The notes under the pieces are model-generated. The model saw only the letters and a program-made list of their open reading frames with translations, was not told the origin of the DNA and did no database searches. This document shows, one piece after another, positions 16,620 to 24,526 of a DNA stretch of 28,557 nucleotides. Where the stretch lies: assembly GCA_012841485.1 (NCBI GenBank), contig DUUU01000128.1, positions 1 through 28,557 of the forward strand. Direction: 5' to 3'. Origin of the DNA: Armatimonadota bacterium. Its GTDB lineage: Bacteria > Armatimonadota > JAAZEB01. A program made the translations under genes and the position numbers. Numbering within the stretch: the stretch's first letter is position 1; every line of letters begins with the position of its first letter.

Positions 16620-16658
16620 GGCGCCTGGCTGGCCGCCCGAAAGCGACAGCCAGGCGCC
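16620..16658 (+). terminator. 12-bp inverted repeat between isomerase and DUF4091 genes
   Basis: A perfect stem GGCGCCTGGCTG/CAGCCAGGCGCC with a 15-nt loop lies 29 nt after the isomerase stop and 52 nt before the next start. No U-tract follows. It may terminate the upstream transcript, attenuate the downstream gene, or bind a regulator. Confidence 0.5.
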
Positions 16659-16710
16659 GGACGTGGCGCGCTACCGTGGCACCCGACACCATGGATTCTG
16701 TGAGGTAGTT

Positions 16711-19059
16711 ATGTTTCGAGTGGCAACGCTTCTCTGCACATTTCCCTTGGTGCTCTTTGCCGCGTGTCGGCCGGTGCCCGCGGCGCCGGTGCCGGTGGCC
16801 AATGGCGGCTTCGAGGAGGGCTTGGGTCAGTGGTCGGCTATCCGGCCGGAGGGCTATGGCCACGGCGAGCTCGAACTCACGACCACGGAGGCGCACACGG
16901 GCAAGAACGCCGTCCGGATCACCGCCGTGCCCGATGGTGAGAAGGTCCTCATCGGGCTCACCCACGGCCGGATGATCGCGCTCCCGGATGACTCGCGCAC
17001 TTTCCGGCTCTCGCTCTGGATCAAAGCGAACAAGGCGCCGAAATCGATCGAGCTGCGCATCGCCTCCGCCGGCCGTGATGGGAGAGCGCTCACACCCTGG
17101 CAGGAGAAGGGCTGGCGCTTCATCCACCCGCCCGTCGAGCCCCATGTGGGACAGTGGCACGAGGCGATTGCCGAGTTTGCTGCCCAGCCGGAGTGGGGGG
17201 GCTTCTATCTGACCGTCTGGATCAACGGCGCGGGCGCCGACGTCCTCATCGACGACATCAGCCTGGAGACCGTCGATCCCTCCGATTGGATGGTTGCCTC
17301 GGTGGGCGAGCGGCTTCCCGACCCGGCCCAGGGAAGCGCGCTCTGGTGGGAAGGCCCGCTCCGCAAAGTCTTCCCCAACGAGGAGCCGCCGAAGGCGCGG
17401 GGGAATGGGATCGCGCTTTGCGCCGCCGGCGGCGAGTATGAGGCGGCGCAGCTCTGCGTGCGCCCGGCGCAGGCGGTCGAGGAAGCGCGCGTCTCGTTCA
17501 CCGATCTGGCCGGCCCGGGGAAGATCCCCGCCTCGGCGCTAAACGCGCGCTTCGTCGGCCTGATTGATGTGAAGGAGCCGAAAACCGGCCGCTCTTACAT
17601 CGGGCTCACGCCCGACCCGCTTCTCCCGGACGAGACCGCCACGCTGCCCGCCGGGCAGACGACCGCGCTCTGGATCACGCTGAAGGTACCCCTGGGCACG
17701 CCCGCGGGCGAGTATCGGGGGAGCCTCACGCTTTCAGGCAAGGGCCTCAAAGCGTCTGTCCCGCTCTCGGTGCGCGTCTACGGTTTCGACCTTCCGGAAC
17801 ACCCGCGCCTGAGGACAATTGCCCGGATCTGGCAGAGCCATGAAGGCTACATGGATCTCTTCCGACAAAACCTGCGCGAGCATCGTTGCTCCGGCACCAG
17901 CCACATCGGAGGGATTTCGATCAAGCGCGAGGGCGATGCGCTGGGGGTCGATACCTCGAAGCTGAAGGATGCCGCCGAGCAGAATATCCGCCGCTACGGC
18001 TTCCAAGTGTTCAACGTGCCCGCCATCTTCCTGGGCGACGCGAGCGGCCTCTACGCCAAGGATAAGAAGTGGCAGGGCTTCGAGGTGTTCACCCCGGAGT
18101 TCGACCGAGCTTTTGAAAGCTACTGCAAGCAGGTGGGCGATGCTCTCCGCGCTGAAGGCCTCCTCCCCTATGCCCTCTGGCAGATCTGGGACGAGCCACA
18201 AAACCGCGAGATGAAGGAGATGTGCATCCACATTGCCCGCCTCGTCAAGAAGGCCGTTCCCGATGCGCGCATCTATCTGACCGCTGGTATCGTCGATGAG
18301 CTCCTCGATCTGGTGGATATCTGGAACCTTCCCTGGCCGAGCACCTACTCCACCGAGGCGGCCGCCAGGGCCCGCGCCAAAGGCGCCTCCCTCTGGGCAT
18401 ACGAGAATGGCCTGTATAGCCTCGACGTGATGGATTCCTCCCTGCGCATGCGAGCTTTCCCCTGGCGGCTCCGCCGCTACGGCATCGAGGGCGTCGAGTG
18501 GTGGGCCGTCAGCCAGTGGAAGAGTGATCCCTGGACCGTGCCCAACCAGTATCCGCCCCAGAATGGCGGTGGCTTCTTCCTCTACCCGACGAAGGATCGC
18601 AAGGGCGCTCCCATCGACAGCATTCGCTGGGAGCTCTACCGCGAAGGCGTGGAGGATTACGACCTCTTGACCCTCTTCGCGGAGGAGCAGGACCGTGTGA
18701 TGACGGCGCTTGGCGTTTCCGACCCCCGGCTTTCCGGCCAGGCGCAGATGCTCGAGCTCGTCTCGCGTGTCGCCCTCAACACCGTGGAGGCGACGCAGGA
18801 CCCGCGCGTTCTCGAAGAGACCCGGCGCGCCGTGGCCGAGCGCGTGGAGTTCCTGCGCCAGGCACCCACGGCGGCCGTAGGATTGGCCCGGGGTGACAAG
18901 GGGACCACGCTCCTCGTCGAAGCGGAGAAGGGCGCGCGCGTCGTCGTGGATGGAAAGCCCCAAACCGGCGCCATGATCTCGGTGCCGGTGAAGCCCGGCC
19001 AGCCCGTGCGCGTCGAGGTCACCCGGGGCAAGGCGACAAAGCAGATCGTCGTGCGCTGA
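16711..19059 (+). CDS. Secreted glycoside-hydrolase-like protein with DUF4091 domain
   Basis: This is an exported, probably carbohydrate-active enzyme. ATG 16711 is preceded by GAGG; the frame is open further upstream but would read through the inverted repeat at 16620-16658. The 782-aa product starts with a signal or lipoprotein segment (LLCTFPLVLFAACRP, possible lipid-modified Cys19). A carbohydrate-binding-like jelly roll follows (about 22-185; ANGGFEEGLGQWSAI at its start and DVLIDDISLETVDP at its end). Next are a beta-sandwich region and a barrel-like domain with WQIWDEPQ (Glu495, candidate acid/base). The DUF4091 segment is at about 590-655, with VEWWAVSQWKSDPW, NGGGFFLYP and SIRWELYREGVEDYDLL. 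A C-terminal beta domain ends the chain. The substrate is unknown. Confidence 0.85.
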   Translation: MFRVATLLCTFPLVLFAACRPVPAAPVPVANGGFEEGLGQWSAIRPEGYGHGELELTTTEAHTGKNAVRITAVPDGEKVLIGLTHGRMIALPDDSRTFRLSLWIKANKAPKSIELRIASAGRDGRALTPWQEKGWRFIHPPVEPHVGQWHEAIAEFAAQPEWGGFYLTVWINGAGADVLIDDISLETVDPSDWMVASVGERLPDPAQGSALWWEGPLRKVFPNEEPPKARGNGIALCAAGGEYEAAQLCVRPAQAVEEARVSFTDLAGPGKIPASALNARFVGLIDVKEPKTGRSYIGLTPDPLLPDETATLPAGQTTALWITLKVPLGTPAGEYRGSLTLSGKGLKASVPLSVRVYGFDLPEHPRLRTIARIWQSHEGYMDLFRQNLREHRCSGTSHIGGISIKREGDALGVDTSKLKDAAEQNIRRYGFQVFNVPAIFLGDASGLYAKDKKWQGFEVFTPEFDRAFESYCKQVGDALRAEGLLPYALWQIWDEPQNREMKEMCIHIARLVKKAVPDARIYLTAGIVDELLDLVDIWNLPWPSTYSTEAAARARAKGASLWAYENGLYSLDVMDSSLRMRAFPWRLRRYGIEGVEWWAVSQWKSDPWTVPNQYPPQNGGGFFLYPTKDRKGAPIDSIRWELYREGVEDYDLLTLFAEEQDRVMTALGVSDPRLSGQAQMLELVSRVALNTVEATQDPRVLEETRRAVAERVEFLRQAPTAAVGLARGDKGTTLLVEAEKGARVVVDGKPQTGAMISVPVKPGQPVRVEVTRGKATKQIVVR

Positions 19060-19080
19060 GGGTACCTGGACAGCATCAGA

Positions 19081-19138
19081 ACGCCGGGCGCCTTTCGGCT
19101 ATCGAGGCGGTTTGCTGCCCGCCGGCAGGCGCCCGGCG
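19081..19138 (+). repeat. 12-bp inverted repeat with nested hairpin upstream of the mutarotase-like gene
   Basis: CGCCGGGCGCCT pairs perfectly with AGGCGCCCGGCG (19125-19136). The enclosed 32 nt contain a second stem GGCGG/CCGCC. The element starts 22 nt after the DUF4091 stop and ends 27 nt before the next start. It could be a terminator, a leader structure or an operator; the sequence alone does not decide. Confidence 0.5.
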
Positions 19139-19162
19139 CGATCTCTCTTCTCGGAGAAGCCC

Positions 19163-20155
19163 ATGACCCGTGGCACGTTTCTTCTCGCGGCGGCGATGAT
19201 GCTGGGGGCGCTGGCCACTCCAGTGGCGGCCCGGGAGTATCCCGGCACGGCGGTGGTCGACTTCGCCGGCTATGTCGGGTGCATCGAGCTGCGCAACGAA
19301 AACACGCGCGTGGTCCTCGGCCCGCACTGCGGGGGAAGAGTGCTCAGCTACGCGATGGACGGGCGCGAAGCGCTCTACCGCGATCCAAAGCAGGACGGCT
19401 GGACCTACACCCCCGGGAAACGGACGGTGGATATCTGCGGCGGCCGGCTGGACATCGGCCCCGAGACCACGATCCCGAGGCACCCCATCCTGTGGCTGGG
19501 GGCCTGGAAGGCCGAGATCACCGGTCCCCGCTCCGGACGCATGACCAGCCAGCCGGATCCGTCCACGGGTGTGCAGCTCGTCCGTGACTTCCGGCTGGCT
19601 GCGAAGGGCTCGCGCCTCACCGTGCGCCAGACCATTGGCAACGTCTCGAAGGAGACAAAGCACTGGTGCCACTGGAGCCGGACGCTGGCCGTGCCCGGCG
19701 GGATCTTCGTCGTGCCCCTGAACCCGCAGAGCCGCTTTCCAAAGGGATACCTCCTGTATGGTCCCGGCCCGGTGATGGATTACTCTCCCGCCGAAGAGCC
19801 GGCCATTCGCCGGCGTGATGGCTTCCTGGAGGTGCGCGCGGTGCCGTCGCGGTCCAAGTTCGGAATCGACTCGATGGCCGGCTGGATGGCCTACGCGATG
19901 CCGAACGACCTTCTCTTCGTGAAGCGGTTCCCCGTCTATCCAAACCGCGTCTACAGCGAGATGGCCGCTTTCACCGTCTCGCTCTACTACGTGCCCCAAT
20001 TCACGGAGCTGGAGCCAATCGGCCCGCGCGAGACGATCCGCCCCGGCAGGTCTGCCTCCTATACCGAGGAGTGGGAGCTGATCCCCTTCTCCTTCCCATC
20101 GGAAGGGGAGGAGCTCGACCTGAAGCGGGTCGAAGCGCTGGCGAAAGCGAAGTAG
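19163..20155 (+). CDS. Exported mutarotase-like protein (DUF4380-like)
   Basis: ATG 19163 is preceded by GGAGAAG and gives a clean signal peptide (TRGTFLLAAAMMLGALATPVAA), so the 51 nt of open frame upstream are excluded. The mature protein (about 300 aa) is beta-rich. Features such as VVLGPHCGGRVLSYAMDGRE near the N-terminus and DFRLAAKGSRLTVRQTIGNV in the middle recall the galactose-mutarotase/aldose-1-epimerase superfold and the DUF4380 group. No catalytic His/Glu pair is obvious to me, so an enzymatic role is inference. It lies between a DUF4091 protein and an M42 peptidase, 6 nt before the latter, implying co-transcription. Confidence 0.7.
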   Translation: MTRGTFLLAAAMMLGALATPVAAREYPGTAVVDFAGYVGCIELRNENTRVVLGPHCGGRVLSYAMDGREALYRDPKQDGWTYTPGKRTVDICGGRLDIGPETTIPRHPILWLGAWKAEITGPRSGRMTSQPDPSTGVQLVRDFRLAAKGSRLTVRQTIGNVSKETKHWCHWSRTLAVPGGIFVVPLNPQSRFPKGYLLYGPGPVMDYSPAEEPAIRRRDGFLEVRAVPSRSKFGIDSMAGWMAYAMPNDLLFVKRFPVYPNRVYSEMAAFTVSLYYVPQFTELEPIGPRETIRPGRSASYTEEWELIPFSFPSEGEELDLKRVEALAKAK

Positions 20156-20161
20156 GTCGCG

Positions 20162-21136
20162 ATGGATAACGAGACGCTGCTGGAGTTGCTGCGCTGCCAT
20201 AGCACGCCCGGAGACGAGGGCGAAGTGGCCGCCCTGCTCGCGCGAGAGTGGCAAGACGCCGGGTGGAGCATCACGCGGCACGGGGCGTACGCCGTCTCGG
20301 CCCGGCGCTCGGGCGCCGCATCGCGCCGGCCACGCCTGCTGATCACCGCGCACATGGACTCGCCGGGCTTTACTGTGGAGCGACGCGAGAGGAAAAGCCT
20401 CTACGTGCTGCCGCTCGGCGGAGCCGGCTTCCAGGGGAAATCTGCGCCGGCCATCCTGAAAACTGCCGGGGGGAAGGTGCCCATCCGCCTGCATTGCAGA
20501 GCCGACAAGGAGGGCCGGCGCGCCTACCACTTCCGTGATCCGGGCACGCCGATTCGCCACGGCGACCGTGTCTGCTTCGCTGCCGAGCCCGTGATCTCGC
20601 GAAAGGGTGAGATCACGTCGCCCTTTCTGGACAATCGTCTGGGATGCGCGCTCCTCTGCGACGTGGCCCGGGCGTTGCCGTCGGATGGACTCGCCTTCGA
20701 GGTGGTTGTGGGGGCGACGGCGGCCGAGGAGTTCGGCGGCTTTGGGGCAACCGTGCTCGCGCGCGCCATCGAGCCGGACCTGGTCATCTGCCTCGATGCC
20801 ACTTACGAGAGCCGAGAGCAGCGGGTGTTGCTGGGGAAGGGGCCGGTGCTGACGCTCTCTGATGCGTCGGTTCTCATCGGCCCGGCGATGCACGATCTCA
20901 TCCTGGAGTGGTTCCTGCAGCGAGGCTTTCCGCTGCAAACCGAGGTTTACAACGTCAGCGGCACGGATGCCCGCGCCTTCCCGAAAGTGGGATTACCGGC
21001 GCCTGTGCTCGCGCTCCTCATTGCCACGCGCGGCAACCACTCGCCGGCGGAAGTGGCGAATCTGGCGGATTATTCTTCCCTGCGAGAGGCGCTCCTCCGC
21101 TTCGCTGTGGACCCGCCGCCGGTGGTGGAGGCATAG
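20162..21136 (+). CDS. M42 family metallopeptidase (glutamyl aminopeptidase-like)
   Basis: This is a cytoplasmic dinuclear-zinc aminopeptidase of the tetrahedral-aminopeptidase family; members are sometimes misannotated as endoglucanases. The 324-aa product keeps all expected ligands: His64 and Asp66 (ITAHMDSPG), Asp157 (SPFLDNRLG), the catalytic Glu189-Glu190 (ATAAEEFGGFGA), Asp212 (CLDATYE) and His293 (RGNHSPAEVAN). The length is slightly below the usual 340-360. It starts only 6 nt after the preceding gene, with a weak ribosome-binding site, suggesting translational coupling. Its link to the surrounding sugar-related genes is positional only. Confidence 0.92.
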   Translation: MDNETLLELLRCHSTPGDEGEVAALLAREWQDAGWSITRHGAYAVSARRSGAASRRPRLLITAHMDSPGFTVERRERKSLYVLPLGGAGFQGKSAPAILKTAGGKVPIRLHCRADKEGRRAYHFRDPGTPIRHGDRVCFAAEPVISRKGEITSPFLDNRLGCALLCDVARALPSDGLAFEVVVGATAAEEFGGFGATVLARAIEPDLVICLDATYESREQRVLLGKGPVLTLSDASVLIGPAMHDLILEWFLQRGFPLQTEVYNVSGTDARAFPKVGLPAPVLALLIATRGNHSPAEVANLADYSSLREALLRFAVDPPPVVEA

Positions 21137-21166
21137 TTACCGGGGGCAAGCCTTGCCCCCGGTAAC
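21136..21166. terminator. Bidirectional hairpin between convergent M42 peptidase and prepilin genes
   Basis: A perfect 14-bp stem GTTACCGGGGGCAA/TTGCCCCCGGTAAC with a 3-nt loop begins at the last base of the peptidase stop codon. It ends 30 nt from the prepilin stop at 21196. There is no U-tract on either side. It is well placed to end both converging transcripts. Confidence 0.65.
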
Positions 21167-21195
21167 TCTCGACCGCCGACGAGTAAACCCCGCGA

Positions 21196-21873
21196 TCAGT
21201 TGAGGTCGAACCACCGATCCACCGGGCTTTGCCCGTAGTAGAAGGTGTTCGTCTTCATCCATTTCACGTGCCCATCCAGGAAGAGGATGTTGCAGCCATC
21301 GGTATGCGCTGGGCGAGGGCGCTGCAGCCAGTTGGCGTCCTTGAAGGTGGGTGGTATCGTGAACTCGTCCGCCGGTTGGCTGGGGCCGCCGGCCGTGATG
21401 TAACTGGGCGCCGTTACGGCCAGATCCCATGCCCACCCGCCAGCGCTGGTGGGAGCCTGGTTCACATCGCACACGGCCACCGTTTCCGACGGTGCCGCAA
21501 TCGATGACATGGCTGCCCAGTTCAGGTAGTTCTGGTTCCACCCATAGGATCGGGCCTTCGTGCTCGGGCAGAGGAAGATCTCGGTGTTCTTCACGTAGGG
21601 CTGGATGGCGGACTGCCAGTTCAAGCCTGTGCTTCCCACCGCGTAGTAGCGGGCCATGTAGCGGTCGTCGTAATCCTGGGCGTACATGGCGATCCCAATC
21701 CCGATCTGCTTCAGGTTGGACTGACAGGTGGACTTGCGAGCGTTCTCTCGCGCTCTGGCGAAGACAGGGAAGAGAATGGCTGCGAGTATCGCTATAATGG
21801 CGATGACAACCAATAGTTCGATTAGTGTGAACCCCTTTGCGACATCGCGTCGCGGCATCATGAGGCGCCTCAT
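21196..21873 (-). CDS. DUF1559-type prepilin (H-x9-DG protein), copy 2
   Basis: This is a second pilin/pseudopilin-like protein of the same family as the gene at 5555-6217. The product (225 aa) has a longer basic leader ([14 protein letters not shown]), then [10 protein letters not shown] and the hydrophobic helix, [31 protein letters not shown], and the C-terminal H-x9-DG motif in [17 protein letters not shown] 21873 lies 8 nt after GGAGG; GTG 21876 is a close alternative. The N-terminal 34 residues are nearly identical to copy 1 but are encoded with different codons, and the C-terminal domains have diverged. No pilus machinery is adjacent. Confidence 0.9.
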   Translation of the reverse strand: MRRLMMPRRDVAKGFTLIELLVVIAIIAILAAILFPVFARARENARKSTCQSNLKQIGIGIAMYAQDYDDRYMARYYAVGSTGLNWQSAIQPYVKNTEIFLCPSTKARSYGWNQNYLNWAAMSSIAAPSETVAVCDVNQAPTSAGGWAWDLAVTAPSYITAGGPSQPADEFTIPPTFKDANWLQRPRPAHTDGCNILFLDGHVKWMKTNTFYYGQSPVDRWFDLN

Positions 21874-22082
21874 CACAGAATCCTCCAAAACTACGGCAGG
21901 CCCCCGCGCCTATCGGCTGGGGCCGCAGGCAGACGTACACTCACCAAGCTTCCGGTAGGCTGGCGGGTTCCTACGACAGCTTCCTTCTGAGATCAAGTTC
22001 GCGCAATGCGCGGGTACTCCTGGACAACAGGGGTTTCATTGGCACTGAACCGGCCGGCGAGGCTCCTTTCTCTCCCCGCCCT

Positions 22083-23264
22083 TCAGGCAGGCTTACCCTC
22101 GAGCACCGGGAGGTCAATGAAAGCACGGGTGTCGAGCGACTGGCGACAGCCGATAGCGACGGCGGCGCTCTCGAAGCCCGCGCGCAGGCCGGAGAGGGGC
22201 TCGCGCTCTTCGTACGCCGCCCGCGCGAAGTCGGCGATCAGCGCCCCATCGGCGTTGGTATGGCCTGTGTCGCGCGTTGGCCGCTCGCGGTACTGCCGGC
22301 GGGTATAGCGCTCGGTGATCTCGATCCAGGCTTCCCCGGTATCGTGGTTGGCCTCGACATCCAGCTGCCCCTTTTCCCCATAGAGGGTGAAGTGGAGCCC
22401 GTAATACGGGGCGAAGTGGACCTCACGGTAGCTGGCCACGACTCCGCTGGCGTACTCGATATTCAAGAGCGACACGTCCTCGACATCGGCCGCTTGTGAC
22501 CAGACGCAGCAATCCTCGCCATGCTCCAGGGTGATATCGAGCACGGCCAGCCGGCTGGTGCATTGGTGGAAGTGCGGGCACTCGGCCGAGATGGGGCAGT
22601 CGCGGCACTGCTTCTCGGCGGGCTCCTTGCCGCCAAAGAAGAGGAGGCCACCGCTCGCGCTCACCCGGCGGGGTGAGGAAGCCACGAACCAGTTGAGGAG
22701 GTCCAGGCTATGCACGCCCTTCTGTAGAACCAGGCTCACCACCTGATCGCGAGAGCGCGCCTTACGCCGTGCAAAGAACTGGCTGCGGTCGCGGCCGACA
22801 TGGTCTACCAGCGCCGCGGAAAGCACGCGTCCGATGGTGCCAGACTCGAGGATCTCGCGAGTGCGCTGCCACAGCGGGCTATGGCGCAGTTCGAGAAAAG
22901 TGCCGACGGTGAGGCCCGTCTCCTGCTTCAGGCGGGCGATCTCCTCCAGATCCGCGAAGCTCTGCGCCATCGGCTTCTCGATGAGGACGTGCTTGCCGCA
23001 TCGCAGCGCCTCACGCGCGTTCCCGGCATGGAAACGGTCGCCGGTGGTCACGAATACGGCATCAATCGCCGCGTCGCGCGCCATCTCCTCGCCCGAGGCG
23101 TAGAGGTCTACATCGGGGAATTTATCGCGCGCGATGTCGAGGATCTCCGGGCGCATATCGGCCATCGCCACGAGGCGCGTCTCCGGGCACCCACGGGTCA
23201 TGTGGGCCACCCAGAATCCACGGATTCCCAACCCGACGACTCCGACCTTCAGCGGTTCAGACAT
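22083..23264 (-). CDS. Gfo/Idh/MocA family NAD(P)-dependent oxidoreductase
   Basis: This is a cytoplasmic dehydrogenase acting on a sugar, sugar acid or inositol. The 393-aa product has an N-terminal Rossmann fold (GVVGLGIRG, 8-16), the catalytic IEKPMAQS with Lys97, and the family HSLDLLNW (His185, Asp188) in the C-terminal alpha/beta domain. An insertion bears four Cys (220, 223, 229, 235; CRDCPISAECPHFHQC) that could bind a metal. ATG 23264 is preceded by GGGAGGG. It has its own strong promoter and is transcribed away from the FKBP gene. A specific substrate cannot be named. Confidence 0.92.
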   Translation of the reverse strand: MSEPLKVGVVGLGIRGFWVAHMTRGCPETRLVAMADMRPEILDIARDKFPDVDLYASGEEMARDAAIDAVFVTTGDRFHAGNAREALRCGKHVLIEKPMAQSFADLEEIARLKQETGLTVGTFLELRHSPLWQRTREILESGTIGRVLSAALVDHVGRDRSQFFARRKARSRDQVVSLVLQKGVHSLDLLNWFVASSPRRVSASGGLLFFGGKEPAEKQCRDCPISAECPHFHQCTSRLAVLDITLEHGEDCCVWSQAADVEDVSLLNIEYASGVVASYREVHFAPYYGLHFTLYGEKGQLDVEANHDTGEAWIEITERYTRRQYRERPTRDTGHTNADGALIADFARAAYEEREPLSGLRAGFESAAVAIGCRQSLDTRAFIDLPVLEGKPA

Positions 23265-23284
23265 AGGGGCTCCCTCCCGCTCCT

Positions 23285-23313
23285 ATTGTAGCACCGGGTT
23301 GCTCGTGCGTCAA
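23285..23313 (-). promoter_or_regulatory. Sigma70-type promoter of the Gfo/Idh/MocA gene
   Basis: On the minus strand TTGACG (23308-23313) is followed after exactly 17 nt by TACAAT (23285-23290), five of six matches to each consensus box. The start point would fall near 23278, leaving a leader of roughly 14 nt with a GGGAGGG ribosome-binding site. Confidence 0.7.
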
Positions 23314-23431
23314 ACCTGGGCCTCGCAAGCTGGGATGCCGCTGATGAAGGGGAGGGATAGCGATGGGTGGGTGCAGGCCAGGTGCTCACGCCTGCAGGAC
23401 GCGCGCGGGTTTCGGGGAGTGGGAATGTGGG

Positions 23432-23453
23432 GTGGGGAGGGGGACGCCCCTCC
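23432..23453 (-). terminator. Terminator-like hairpin of the FKBP gene
   Basis: A 9-bp perfect stem GGGGAGGGG/CCCCTCCCC with a 4-nt loop sits 23 nt downstream (minus strand) of the stop at 23476. It lacks a U-tract. Confidence 0.5.
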
Positions 23454-23475
23454 CCTTCGCGGATGTGAGAGCCGC

Positions 23476-24231
23476 TTACTTTTCCGGCTGCTGGGTGGCC
23501 TCGGGCTGGCCGATGGAGAGCAACTCGACCTCAAAGAGGAGCACCGAGTTGGGGCCGATCTGCGGGCCGGCGCCCTGCTCGCCGTAGGCAAGCTCCGAGG
23601 GGATGAAGAGCTGCCATTTTGCCCCGGCCTTCATCAACTGCAGCGCCTCGACCCATCCGGGGATGATCTGGCCCACCTCGAAGGTGGCCGGCTCATTGCG
23701 GCTATAGGAGCTGTCGAACTCCGTGCCGTCGATCAACGTGCCCCGGTAGTGGACCGTCACCATGTCCGTTGCCTTGGGCGACTTGCCCGTTCCCTCTTTG
23801 AGGACCTTGTACTGCAGTCCACTCGGGAGGGCAACAACACCGGGCTTCTTCTTGTTGGCCGCGAGGAAGGCTTCGCCTTCCTTCTTGTTCTTCTCGGCGG
23901 CCTCGCGGGCGCGCTTCTCCCGCGCTGCCTGGGCGGATTGCTGGAAGGCCTGCATCACCCGGGCGGCTTCCTCTTCGCTCACCGCGAGCTTCTCACCCGC
24001 CATGGCGGAGCGGATGCCCTTGGCAAGAACCTCCACGTCGATCTCATCGGCGCTGGAGGTGTCCCGGCGCAGTTGGCTTCCTACGGAGAAGCCGATCAGG
24101 TAGCTGACCTTGTCTTTGTCCGTCTTCAATGTGATTACCTTCGGCGCGGCGCCGCCGCGGACGCCCACGGTGAGCGCGAGCGCAGAGGCCAACACCGCTG
24201 GTGCGGCCACCCAAACCAACAGCTTCTTCAT
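23476..24231 (-). CDS. Exported FKBP-type peptidyl-prolyl isomerase (FkpA/Mip-like)
   Basis: This is a folding helper that isomerises X-Pro bonds, probably in the periplasm. The 251-aa product has a signal peptide (KKLLVWVAAPAVLASALAL). A helical N-terminal dimerisation domain follows (about 38-125; KVSYLIGFSVGSQLRRD, then a Glu/Lys/Ala-rich long helix). The FKBP catalytic domain is at about 135-241. Active-site residues are visible: Tyr162, Phe172-Asp173, Ile190, Trp193, Tyr216 and Phe233. The order and length match the Mip/FkpA family. ATG 24231 has GGAGGG some 12 nt upstream. It has its own promoter and a long leader. Confidence 0.94.
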   Translation of the reverse strand: MKKLLVWVAAPAVLASALALTVGVRGGAAPKVITLKTDKDKVSYLIGFSVGSQLRRDTSSADEIDVEVLAKGIRSAMAGEKLAVSEEEAARVMQAFQQSAQAAREKRAREAAEKNKKEGEAFLAANKKKPGVVALPSGLQYKVLKEGTGKSPKATDMVTVHYRGTLIDGTEFDSSYSRNEPATFEVGQIIPGWVEALQLMKAGAKWQLFIPSELAYGEQGAGPQIGPNSVLLFEVELLSIGQPEATQQPEK

Positions 24232-24401
24232 CGCGTGCGTGGTCCCTCCGGTGCGGGCACAAGACGCCTTCCGTGTACACTCTCCGGATCTGTGATGAAG
24301 CTTTCCGCATACCGGAGAAGGGACCCAGCAGCGCCAAGAGCCATCGCATGGGCAGATGGGCAGGATTGCCCGTGAGACGGCCCGAGGACCGTCCCACGCC
24401 C

Positions 24402-24430
24402 ATTGTACATGTTATCTGCTTACTCTGCAA
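24402..24430 (-). promoter_or_regulatory. Probable sigma70-type promoter of the FKBP gene
   Basis: On the minus strand TTGCAG (24425-24430) is separated by 17 nt from TACAAT (24402-24407). The region is distinctly AT-rich compared with its surroundings. Transcription would leave a leader of about 165 nt containing GACGG/CCGTC and GGGCA/TGCCC stems. Confidence 0.5.
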
Positions 24431-24482
24431 GCGAAATCTGGAGGGGGAGGCCGCGCAGCTTCCCGAAGGGGGTACAGAGGAA

Positions 24483-24510
24483 GCGCCGGCCCCTGGGGAG
24501 GGGCCGGCGC
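24483..24510 (-). terminator. Terminator-like hairpin of the PEPCK-aminotransferase gene
   Basis: A perfect 12-bp stem GCGCCGGCCCCT/AGGGGCCGGCGC with a 4-nt loop starts 17 nt past the stop. On the minus strand it is followed by TTCCTCTGT, moderately T-rich. It is the most terminator-like hairpin in the window. Confidence 0.65.
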
Positions 24511-24526
24511 TGTGGACGGAGCGTTC

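Noticed and set aside
16618..16710. Upstream extension of the DUF4091 gene to ATG 16618
   Set aside because: It would place 31 non-signal residues before a clear signal peptide and translate the inverted repeat; ATG 16711 has a GAGG site.
19076..20938. Long minus-strand open frame opposite the mutarotase-like and M42 genes
   Set aside because: It is a composition shadow of two genes with strong family signatures on the plus strand.
4377..21920. Recurring CGATAG/CTATCG strings in several intergenic regions (4391, 4479, 4493, 6389, 19103, 21912)
   Set aside because: The same string with similar flanks also occurs inside coding sequence (for example near 14519 and 9903), and spacing and orientation to genes are inconsistent. 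Chance in GC-rich DNA is sufficient.
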